Source of the DNA: Oscillospiraceae bacterium
GTDB taxonomy: Bacteria > Bacillota > Clostridia > Oscillospirales > Ruminococcaceae
Direction of reading: 5' to 3'
Assembly: GCA_017483405.1 (NCBI GenBank)
Contig: JAFUWP010000388.1
Location: 1-5,452 of the forward strand
Length of the DNA: 5,452 nucleotides
The notes below the pieces were generated by a model. That model searched no databases. It was not told the DNA's origin and saw nothing but the letters and a program-made list of their open reading frames with translations. Made by a program: the position numbers and the translations under genes. Of the stretch, positions 1-5,452 are shown piece by piece (within the stretch, counting starts at the first letter, position 1; the number at the start of each line of letters is the position of its first letter).

Positions 1-50
1 GCTCTGGATTCTTCGACCTGTTTTTGATTCAGACCTTTGATTTCTTTCAT
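1..50 (-). CDS. N-terminal fragment, possible cation-transporting P-type ATPase (runs off left edge)
   Basis: Only the first 16 codons are visible: the peptide reads MKEIKGLNQKQVEESR and continues past the left edge. The start is well supported, because an ATG at 50-48 follows a GGAGAGG ribosome binding site at 63-57 with a 6-base spacer, and an extended -10 promoter lies farther upstream on the same strand. The pattern of a short leader, then Gly-Leu, then Gln-Val-Glu-Glu-Ser-Arg resembles the N-terminal cation-ATPase domain of PMCA/SERCA-like P-type ATPases of Firmicutes, which often begin in the form 'K.GLt..qV.esR..yG'. Such proteins are membrane pumps of about 850-900 residues that export calcium or a related cation at the cost of ATP. 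No catalytic motif is in view, so the family is a guess from a very short stretch. That a gene starts here is much surer than what it encodes. It is divergent from purL and separated from it by 273 bases. Confidence 0.55.
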   Translation of the reverse strand, partial: MKEIKGLNQKQVEESR

Positions 51-56
51 GTTGTT

Positions 57-63
57 CCTCTCC
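57..63 (-). promoter_or_regulatory. Ribosome binding site of the leftward gene
   Basis: On the minus strand the sequence GGAGAGG precedes the ATG at 50-48 by 6 bases. It is a good match to the anti-Shine-Dalgarno end of 16S rRNA and fixes the start of the gene leaving the left edge. Confidence 0.75.
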
Positions 64-79
64 ATAATAAAAAATTTTG

Positions 80-105
80 AAAGACTGAAAAAACTATCAG
101 CCTTT
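80..105 (-). promoter_or_regulatory. 5' UTR stem-loop of the leftward transcript
   Basis: Read on the minus strand, AAAGGCTGA (105-97) can pair with TCAGTCTTT (88-80). This forms a 9-bp stem with one internal G-U pair and an 8-base loop. It begins almost exactly where the promoter at 113-141 should initiate (about position 105), so the mRNA would start with the hairpin. A run of T follows about four bases after the stem, but the stem is too AU-rich for a confident terminator. A role in 5'-end protection or leader control is inference. The pairing itself is visible in the sequence. Confidence 0.4.
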
Positions 106-112
106 GGGGAAT

Positions 113-141
113 ATTATACCACATCCGGTAAAAAAACACAA
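113..141 (-). promoter_or_regulatory. Extended -10 promoter of the leftward gene
   Basis: On the minus strand a perfect TATAAT (118-113) is preceded by TGG, giving the extended -10 element TGnTATAAT. A weak -35 candidate, TTGTGT (141-136), lies 17 bases upstream. Initiation would fall near position 105, leaving a leader of about 55 bases before the ATG at 50. The -10 is convincing. The -35 matches the consensus at only three of six positions, which is usual when an extended -10 is present. Confidence 0.7.
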
Positions 142-159
142 GTTTTTTACAAGTTTTTT
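138..159. repeat. Perfect 11-bp tandem repeat, two copies
   Basis: The unit ACAAGTTTTTT occurs twice head to tail (138-148 and 149-159) without mismatch. The first copy overlaps the -35 of the leftward promoter and the second lies directly upstream of it. The 11-bp period is close to one helical turn, so both copies present the same DNA face. It could be an upstream A-tract element or a regulator site. Neither is shown, and chance is possible in such AT-rich DNA. Confidence 0.5.
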
Positions 160-244
160 CTGACATTCATCACTTTATACAAGACCGGATTCTGAAATTT
201 GTAAAAATTGCTGATTTTTTAATTTTAAAAATTTCAAAAAAAGA

Positions 245-273
245 TTGCCTTTTTCAAAAATATGTGTTACAAT
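245..273 (+). promoter_or_regulatory. purL promoter, extended -10 type
   Basis: TTGCCT (245-250) and TACAAT (268-273) are separated by 17 bases, and TGT directly before the -10 completes the extended element TGnTACAAT. Initiation is expected near 280-281 at an A. The leader before the ATG at 324 would be only about 44 bases, too short for a standard purine riboswitch. AT-rich sequence with short A- and T-tracts lies upstream. This is a housekeeping sigma-factor type promoter by consensus. Confidence 0.75.
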
Positions 274-284
274 AGAAGTAAACA

Positions 285-300
285 TTGCAGAAATCTGCAA
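285..300 (+). promoter_or_regulatory. Palindrome / hairpin at the 5' end of the purL mRNA
   Basis: TTGCAGAAATCTGCAA has 7-bp inverted arms (TTGCAGA and TCTGCAA) around a 2-base centre. As RNA it can fold as a 6-bp stem with a 4-base loop. It starts about 5 bases after the predicted transcription start and ends 10 bases before the AGGAGG site. It could be a protein operator next to the start site or a 5' stabilising hairpin. It does not resemble the Bacillus PurR box, with its CGAA/TTCG-type arms. The symmetry is seen directly and the function is inferred. Confidence 0.5.
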
Positions 301-310
301 AATCATCAAA

Positions 311-316
311 AGGAGG
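311..316 (+). promoter_or_regulatory. purL ribosome binding site (decides the start)
   Basis: AGGAGG lies 7 bases before the ATG at 324, an optimal spacing. It argues for the ATG and against the in-frame TTG at 285. That TTG has no Shine-Dalgarno sequence, would sit only about 5 bases from the predicted mRNA 5' end, and lies inside the palindrome. Confidence 0.9.
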
Positions 317-323
317 ACAAAAC

Positions 324-3300
324 ATGTCTGTTTTCCGTGTTTATGTTGAAAAAAAGCCTGCTTATGCAGTGGAGGCGCAGTCGGTTCTGAATGACCTGCG
401 TACTGCCCTGAGACTGAATCTGACAGGTGTCCGTATTCTGAACCGCTATGATGCTGATAATCTGAGTGAAGAAGATTTTCAGAAAGCGATTCCGACCGTT
501 TTTTCTGAACCTGCTGTAGATGAGGTTTACAGTGAACAGCCGGAACTCTCCGAAGGCGAAAAAATGTTCGCCGTGGAATATCTGCCAGGCCAGTTTGACC
601 AGAGAGCTGACAGCTGTGAACAGTGTATTCAGATTCTGACGCAGAAGGAAAGATGCCGTGTCAAGAATGCCAGAATTTATATGATTTCCGGTGTGGATTC
701 CGATGCGGATTTCGAGAGAATCAAGAAATATCTGATTAACCCTGTTGAAAGCCGTGAAGCCACGCTCAAGACTTACAAGACACTGGATACCAATTATGAA
801 ATCCCGACTACTGTCGAAACGCTGGAACGCTTCATCGACCTGAACGAAGCCGGATTGAACAAGTTTATTCAGGAATTCGGTCTTGCAATGGATTATGATG
901 ATATTAAATTCTGTCAGGATTATTTCCGGAATACCGAACATCGTGACCCGACCATCACTGAAATCCGTATGATTGACACCTACTGGAGTGACCACTGCCG
1001 TCATACCACATTCCTGACGAATATCAAGAATGTTGAAATCCCTACAGATTATATCAAGGAAACTTATGATAAATATCTGGAAGACAGAAAATCACTCGGC
1101 AGAGAAGAAAAGCCTCTCACGCTGATGGATTTGGCTACGATGGGCGCAAGAAAGCTGAAAGCAGACGGTCTGCTGAAAGACCTTGACGAAAGCGAAGAAA
1201 TCAATGCATGTTCCGTCAAGATTAAGGCAAACATTGACGGCGAAGAAGCTGACTGGATTCTGATGTTCAAGAATGAAACACATAACCATCCGACAGAAAT
1301 CGAACCGTTCGGCGGTGCGGCGACCTGTCTGGGCGGAGCAATCCGCGACCCGCTTTCGGGACGTTCTTATGTATATCAGGCAATGAGAGTCACCGGCGCG
1401 GCGAATCCGCTTGTTCCGGTAGAAGATACCATTGCCGGCAAACTTCCTCAGAGAAAGATTACAGTCGGTGCGGCGAACGGCTACAGCTCCTACGGTAATC
1501 AGATTGGACTTGCAACCGGACATGTAGCAGAAGTATATCACCCTGGCTATATGGCTAAGAGACTGGAAATCGGTGCAGTACTGGGTGCAGCTCCGGCAGA
1601 GAATATCCGCCGTGAACGTCCTGTTGCTGGTGATGTTGTTATCCTGCTCGGCGGTAAGACCGGCCGTGATGGCTGCGGCGGTGCGACAGGTTCTTCCAAA
1701 TCTCATACGCTCGAATCGCTTGAATCCTGCGGTGCAGAAGTACAGAAGGGCAATCCTGCCGAAGAACGCAAACTCCAGAGATTATTCAGAAATCCGGAAG
1801 TGACTTCCATGATTAAGAGATGCAACGACTTCGGAGCAGGCGGTGTATCTGTTGCAATCGGAGAACTGACAGACGGTCTGATTATCGACCTTGGTGCAGT
1901 GCCGAAGAAATATGACGGTCTGGACGGTACAGAAATTGCAATTTCCGAATCTCAGGAAAGAATGGCAGTTGTTGTTTCCGCGGAAGATGCTGAAAAATTC
2001 ATTGCCGAAGCCGCTAAGGAAAATCTTCAGGCAACCAAAGTTGCTGATGTTGTTGAAGAACCCCGTCTCAAGATGAACTGGAACGGCAATACTATCGTTG
2101 ACCTGTCCAGAGACTTCCTGAACTCCAACGGCGCAGTAAAATATACAGATATCGAAATTGAACAGCCTCTTGCAGAATCTTCTGAACTGCCGGAAAATTC
2201 GCCTTCCAGCTGGTCTGAAATGATGTCAGACCTGAATGTATGTTCGCAGAAGGGACTTGTTGAAAAATTCGACTCGACTATCGGTGCAGGCACAGTCCTG
2301 ATGCCTTACGGCGGTGCATATCAGATGTCGCCTTCTCAGGCAATGGCATGTAAGCTTCCGGTACTGAACGGCGAAACAGATACCTGCTCCCTTATGGGCT
2401 GGGGCTATAATCCGAATATCAGTGTCAGAAGCCCGTATCACGGCGCAATGCTGGCAGTTATCGAATCTATCGCGAAGGTTATCGCCGCAGGCGGTAAACG
2501 TGAACAGTGCTGGCTGACATTCCAAGAATACTTTGAAAGAACACAGAATGACCCGAAACGCTGGGGCAAGCCGTTAGCGGCTCTGCTTGGTGCGTATAAG
2601 GCACAGTTAGAGCTTTCCTGCGGTTCTATCGGCGGTAAGGACTCCATGTCAGGAACATTCGAGCATATTGATGTTCCGCCGACACTGGTATCTTTTGCTG
2701 TTTCGACAGCAAGTTCCGGAAAGGTTGTTTCCACAGAATTCAAGAATATCGGGGATAAAGTGATTCTCTTAACTCCTGAATATGATGAAAATGGTCTGCC
2801 GGTATTCGACAGCATCCGGAAGACATTCGACCAGATGGAGAAAATCATTGCTGACGGCCGTGCAAAGGCAATCTGGACAGTTGGTTATGCCGGTGTTGCC
2901 GAAGGTATCGCAAAAATGGCGATGGGTAACAAGTTTGGTTTCCAGTTCTCCGGTGCAGTCGATTCCGAAACGCTGTTCAAGCCGTGTTACGGTTCATTTA
3001 TCATCGAACTCGAAGGCGAACCCCTGCCGGAAGAAAATCTGCTTGGTCAGGTTATCGAAGATTATAAGATTTATACGCTGGATTATTCCGTATCGCTGGA
3101 ATCTCTCCAGAGAATCTGGGAAGAAAAGCTGGAATCTGTATTCCCGTGCAGAATCAAGACTACTGACGAAAAGCCGGAAGTTTACAGTTTCAAGGCAGAA
3201 AAACGTCCGACTCCTGCGATTCATGTTGCCAAGCCGAGAGTATTTATTCCGGCATTCCCTGGCACGAACTGCGAATATGATTCCGCAAGAGCATTCGAGA

Positions 3301-4028
3301 AAGCTGGCGCACAGGCGGATATTCTGGTTATCCGGAATCTGTCTGCAAATGATATTGAAGAATCCGTTAAGATTGCGGCTGAAAAAATCGCACAGTCTCA
3401 GATTGTAATGCTCCCTGGCGGATTCTCCGGCGGTGATGAACCGGAAGGAAGCGGCAAGTTTATTACAGCCTTCTTCCGGAATCCGGCTGTCAAGGATGCC
3501 GTGCATGACCTGCTCCAGAATCGTGACGGTTTGATGCTGGGTATCTGTAACGGATTTCAGGCATTAATCAAGCTCGGACTTGTGCCGTTTGGTGAAATTG
3601 TGGATATGACAGGCGAATCCCCGACACTGACATTCAACACGATTGCAAGACATCAGTCCATGATGGTGAATACCAGAATTGCATCTAACAAATCTCCGTG
3701 GCTGGCATCCAGTGAAGTGGGCGATATTCATGCAATTCCGATTTCTCATGGCGAAGGACGTTTTGTCGCTCCGGAAAGCCTGATTCAGAAATTGGCCGCT
3801 AACGGACAGATTGCGACACAGTATGTTGACCTGAACGGCAAGCCTACTATGGATATTCGCTATAATCCGAACACATCCATGAGCGCGATTGAAGGCATCA
3901 CATCTCCTGATGGCCGTGTGCTCGGCAAGATGGGACACAGCGAACGTAAGGGCACTGACATCAGCAAGAACGTACCTGGTGTAAAAGACCAGCAAATCTT
4001 TGAAAACGGCGTAAAATACTTCTTATAA
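324..4028 (+). CDS. purL: Phosphoribosylformylglycinamidine synthase (FGAM synthase), single-chain with glutaminase domain
   Basis: This cytosolic enzyme catalyses the fourth step of de novo purine synthesis: FGAR, ATP and glutamine give FGAM, ADP, phosphate and glutamate. The frame is intact for 1234 residues, close to the large fused form (E. coli about 1295) and unlike the split PurS/PurL/PurQ of Bacillus. In order it shows a PurS-like N-terminal region (about 1-150, with LPGQFDQRADS at 87-97), a linker ending in DTYWSDHCRHTTF (218-230), and a first synthetase half with ETHNHPT (318-324), GGKTGRDGCGG (443-453) and NDFGAGG (501-507). A second half carries CGSIGGKDSM (766-775). The C-terminal class I glutamine amidotransferase domain starts near 973 (FPGTNCE 978-984). 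Its nucleophile is Cys1075 in LGICNG, and the His1205/Glu1207 pair lies in MGHSER. All expected catalytic motifs are present. The start is ATG with AGGAGG 7 bases upstream. It has its own promoter and terminator, so it is probably transcribed alone. No purine riboswitch or PurR box is recognised. Confidence 0.98.
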   Translation: MSVFRVYVEKKPAYAVEAQSVLNDLRTALRLNLTGVRILNRYDADNLSEEDFQKAIPTVFSEPAVDEVYSEQPELSEGEKMFAVEYLPGQFDQRADSCEQCIQILTQKERCRVKNARIYMISGVDSDADFERIKKYLINPVESREATLKTYKTLDTNYEIPTTVETLERFIDLNEAGLNKFIQEFGLAMDYDDIKFCQDYFRNTEHRDPTITEIRMIDTYWSDHCRHTTFLTNIKNVEIPTDYIKETYDKYLEDRKSLGREEKPLTLMDLATMGARKLKADGLLKDLDESEEINACSVKIKANIDGEEADWILMFKNETHNHPTEIEPFGGAATCLGGAIRDPLSGRSYVYQAMRVTGAANPLVPVEDTIAGKLPQRKITVGAANGYSSYGNQIGLATGHVAEVYHPGYMAKRLEIGAVLGAAPAENIRRERPVAGDVVILLGGKTGRDGCGGATGSSKSHTLESLESCGAEVQKGNPAEERKLQRLFRNPEVTSMIKRCNDFGAGGVSVAIGELTDGLIIDLGAVPKKYDGLDGTEIAISESQERMAVVVSAEDAEKFIAEAAKENLQATKVADVVEEPRLKMNWNGNTIVDLSRDFLNSNGAVKYTDIEIEQPLAESSELPENSPSSWSEMMSDLNVCSQKGLVEKFDSTIGAGTVLMPYGGAYQMSPSQAMACKLPVLNGETDTCSLMGWGYNPNISVRSPYHGAMLAVIESIAKVIAAGGKREQCWLTFQEYFERTQNDPKRWGKPLAALLGAYKAQLELSCGSIGGKDSMSGTFEHIDVPPTLVSFAVSTASSGKVVSTEFKNIGDKVILLTPEYDENGLPVFDSIRKTFDQMEKIIADGRAKAIWTVGYAGVAEGIAKMAMGNKFGFQFSGAVDSETLFKPCYGSFIIELEGEPLPEENLLGQVIEDYKIYTLDYSVSLESLQRIWEEKLESVFPCRIKTTDEKPEVYSFKAEKRPTPAIHVAKPRVFIPAFPGTNCEYDSARAFEKAGAQADILVIRNLSANDIEESVKIAAEKIAQSQIVMLPGGFSGGDEPEGSGKFITAFFRNPAVKDAVHDLLQNRDGLMLGICNGFQALIKLGLVPFGEIVDMTGESPTLTFNTIARHQSMMVNTRIASNKSPWLASSEVGDIHAIPISHGEGRFVAPESLIQKLAANGQIATQYVDLNGKPTMDIRYNPNTSMSAIEGITSPDGRVLGKMGHSERKGTDISKNVPGVKDQQIFENGVKYFL

Positions 4029-4034
4029 TATAAT

Positions 4035-4070
4035 AAAACCGGCTGGGTGAAAAACGCAGCCGGTTTTTTT
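4035..4070. terminator. Bidirectional intrinsic terminator between convergent genes
   Basis: An 11-bp perfect stem, AAAACCGGCTG (4035-4045) with CAGCCGGTTTT (4057-4067), encloses an 11-base loop. On the plus strand it runs into seven T (4064-4070), a classic terminator 6 bases after the purL stop codon. On the minus strand the same hairpin is followed by TTTTATTATATTA, and it lies 16 bases after the stop of the peptidase gene, so it should also stop that transcript. The plus direction has the better T-tract. Confidence 0.93.
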
Positions 4071-4083
4071 GATAGAAATCAGA

Positions 4084-5452
4084 TTAGTTGATAATAGCAG
4101 GAGTCCAGTATTCTTCATTGTACATATCAGTAAAACGGTACATGATGCGGACAGTACCGTCACCGACTTCGGTATTGCTGATAACGGGCGCACCGGATAC
4201 TGTAAGAGTATCGCCGAGATAGTAACTATCCTGATAATCACCATCATAAGAATAATAATCGCATAAGAAATCGAGCGTATCGCCGTCCTGAAGTTCGGTC
4301 ATATTTTTCGGGATGGTATCGGTTTCCTGATTGATATAATCCGTAGAAGCACCGGCGATGTAGCCGGAGGGATGTTCGTTATCGAACACAAGAATCAGAT
4401 TGACACGTTCCTGATTGAGCATCGCAGGAACATAGCCGGTGATGGTATATTCTTCGCCGTTTTCGACAGTATCGGTATGATAATAGGCAACGGGCTGACC
4501 GTCAATGGAAAGCCATGTTCTGTCGGTATCGGCGATAAGACTGCCATTTTCATCGAAACTGTAGAGATTGTCAAGACCCAAATCGACATAGCCTGTGCCG
4601 TCATCATAGAACATATTCAAATCGAGCTGATGCACCATTTTCCATTGAGAATCGGGCAGAGTCATGGTATATTGGCCGGAATCGTCCTGAGTCCATACAA
4701 GATTGGAAGTATCGAAATAGTTCATGGAGATATAATCGGCGGCCTGAGAATCAGAAACAGCACTGTCATTCATGAAGCCGATGTTGGAGCTGTCAAGGCC
4801 TTCGATACTTCTGCCGGAACTGGAAGGACTTGCAAGGAAACTTGTCAGCAGACTGCCGATGAGGTCAGCACCGCCGCTTTCGAGGAAAGAACCTCCCAAA
4901 TCCAGAAGTGAGGAAACGGGTGAACCTGTACCGCCTGCGGCAATCTGACCAGTCGTTTCGAGCTTGGCAAACTGCCGGATGCAGTTGCTGTATTCGCTGT
5001 CCATGCCGATTTGACTGTAAGTCGAGCAGGCTTTATCGACATAAGAAGTTCTCTTATAAGGGAAGTAGATGGAAACCCCGTAAGCGTTTGACATATTGGA
5101 AGAAGTGCGGTTATATTTGACCGCGCTCCGGATGGCTTTGCTAAGGTCTTTGCCTTCGGAAGTATTCATATTTTCGGCCAGATGAACTAAATCCACTTGG
5201 TCGATTTTGGAGCTTTGCGCGAATTCTCTTGCAGAATATCTTGCCTGAGAAACTTCCTGATATTCCTGATTCGAGATTTTTGTACTGATGGATTTGGAAA
5301 ATGCTGTCAGATTAGAGGGTACTGTATTGGCAAATTCGGCCAAATCAATCACGGAGAGAGTAGTTTTCTGACCCTGACATTTTTCGGCGCATTTGGTAAC
5401 GAAATCATCAACGATATTTTTACCGATTTCGATTGTCGGGAGAGAAGTATTA
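4084..5452 (-). CDS. Clostripain-family (C11) cysteine peptidase, C-terminal part (runs off right edge)
   Basis: The minus-strand frame is open from the right edge to TAA at 4086-4084, giving 455 visible residues. Fragment residues 7-40 (IEIGKNIVDDF, then LSVIDLAEF) and NAYGVSIYFPY (122-132) match the part of clostripain-related peptidases that follows the catalytic core. C11 enzymes such as clostripain use a His-Cys dyad and usually cleave after Arg or Lys. The dyad and any signal peptide would lie outside this window, so activity and export cannot be judged. Residues about 168-236 are a Gly/Ser-rich linker with short hydrophobic runs (SLLDLGG, LIGSLLTSFLA). Residues about 244-455 are a Tyr- and Asp-rich, probably beta-rich module. 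By hand count it has about 38 acidic against 6 Lys/Arg residues, which suits a secreted protein. The GTG at 5352 is an internal Val, not a start: homologous sequence continues upstream in frame. The gene is convergent with purL and shares its terminator. Family assignment is fairly sure; substrate is unknown. Confidence 0.85.
   Translation of the reverse strand, partial: NTSLPTIEIGKNIVDDFVTKCAEKCQGQKTTLSVIDLAEFANTVPSNLTAFSKSISTKISNQEYQEVSQARYSAREFAQSSKIDQVDLVHLAENMNTSEGKDLSKAIRSAVKYNRTSSNMSNAYGVSIYFPYKRTSYVDKACSTYSQIGMDSEYSNCIRQFAKLETTGQIAAGGTGSPVSSLLDLGGSFLESGGADLIGSLLTSFLASPSSSGRSIEGLDSSNIGFMNDSAVSDSQAADYISMNYFDTSNLVWTQDDSGQYTMTLPDSQWKMVHQLDLNMFYDDGTGYVDLGLDNLYSFDENGSLIADTDRTWLSIDGQPVAYYHTDTVENGEEYTITGYVPAMLNQERVNLILVFDNEHPSGYIAGASTDYINQETDTIPKNMTELQDGDTLDFLCDYYSYDGDYQDSYYLGDTLTVSGAPVISNTEVGDGTVRIMYRFTDMYNEEYWTPAIIN

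Noticed and set aside
128..150. AT-rich hairpin GTAAAAAA / TTTTTTAC as a terminator or operator
   Set aside because: The stem has only two G-C pairs, the region is full of A- and T-tracts that pair by chance, and no transcript is expected to end here.
174..205. Second minus-strand promoter with TATAAA at 179-174
   Set aside because: The only -35-like hexamer, TTTACA at 205-200, is 20 bases away, and there is no extended -10. The promoter at 113-141 is far better and closer.
232..260. Direct repeat TTTCAAAAA at 232-240 and 252-260 as regulator sites
   Set aside because: Very low sequence complexity in AT-rich promoter DNA. A related word in inverted form also occurs at 75-82, so chance is the simpler explanation.
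285..323. In-frame TTG at 285 as an upstream start of purL, adding 13 residues
   Set aside because: It has no ribosome binding site, falls about 5 bases from the predicted transcription start and within the palindrome. The ATG at 324 has a perfect AGGAGG 7 bases upstream, and the protein start MSVFRVYVEKK fits the family.
306..1004. Open frame of 232 codons on the minus strand
   Set aside because: It lies opposite purL, has no family-like features, and is explained by the codon bias of the real gene.
1092..1706. Open frame of 204 codons on the minus strand
   Set aside because: It is antisense to the conserved catalytic motifs of purL, with Cys/Arg-rich shadow composition and no credible domain.
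2782..3408. Open frame of 208 codons on the plus strand in another frame, possible sign of a frameshift in purL
   Set aside because: The purL frame stays open and keeps its motifs throughout this region, and the alternative product is Ser/Arg-rich shadow sequence.
4372..4911. Open frame of 179 codons on the plus strand opposite the peptidase
   Set aside because: The minus-strand frame encodes a recognisable C11 protein with family motifs. The plus frame has no ribosome binding site evidence or family resemblance.
5350..5352. GTG as the start codon of the peptidase
   Set aside because: The frame continues upstream to the window edge with family-consistent sequence (IEIGKNIVDDF ... TTLS before VIDLAEF). 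The catalytic part of the family must lie upstream, so this is an internal Val.

Overview
This window looks like ordinary chromosomal DNA from a low-to-moderate GC member of the Clostridia. It most resembles the Ruminococcus/Oscillospiraceae group. The grounds are a single-chain, glutaminase-fused PurL of the type common in Clostridia, a clostripain-family (C11) peptidase with a long C-terminal extension typical of gut Ruminococcaceae, strong AGGAGG-type ribosome binding sites, and very AT-rich intergenic DNA with consensus extended -10 promoters. The taxonomic placement is inference from protein character, not from a search.

Layout: positions 1-50 (minus strand) hold only the first 16 codons of a gene leaving the left edge, possibly a cation-transporting P-type ATPase. 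Positions 51-323 are an AT-rich divergent promoter region. It has one extended -10 promoter facing left (113-141) and one facing right (245-273). Each predicted transcript begins with a short stem-loop (80-105 minus, 285-300 plus), and a perfect 11-bp tandem repeat (138-159) overlaps the -35 of the leftward promoter. Positions 324-4028 (plus) are a complete, intact purL of 1234 codons encoding phosphoribosylformylglycinamidine synthase. Positions 4035-4070 hold a strong hairpin terminator that can serve both convergent genes. Positions 4084-5452 (minus) are the C-terminal part of a C11 cysteine peptidase whose start and catalytic residues lie beyond the right edge.

The genes appear functionally unrelated and separately transcribed: purine biosynthesis, probable ion transport, and a probably secreted protease. 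purL has its own promoter and terminator, so it appears to be a single-gene transcript rather than part of a pur operon. I see no CRISPR array, tRNA or rRNA, transposase, phage gene, toxin-antitoxin pair or recognisable riboswitch. I do not find a convincing undescribed system here. The points most worth a second look are the architecture of the divergent promoter region and the very acidic C-terminal module of the peptidase.
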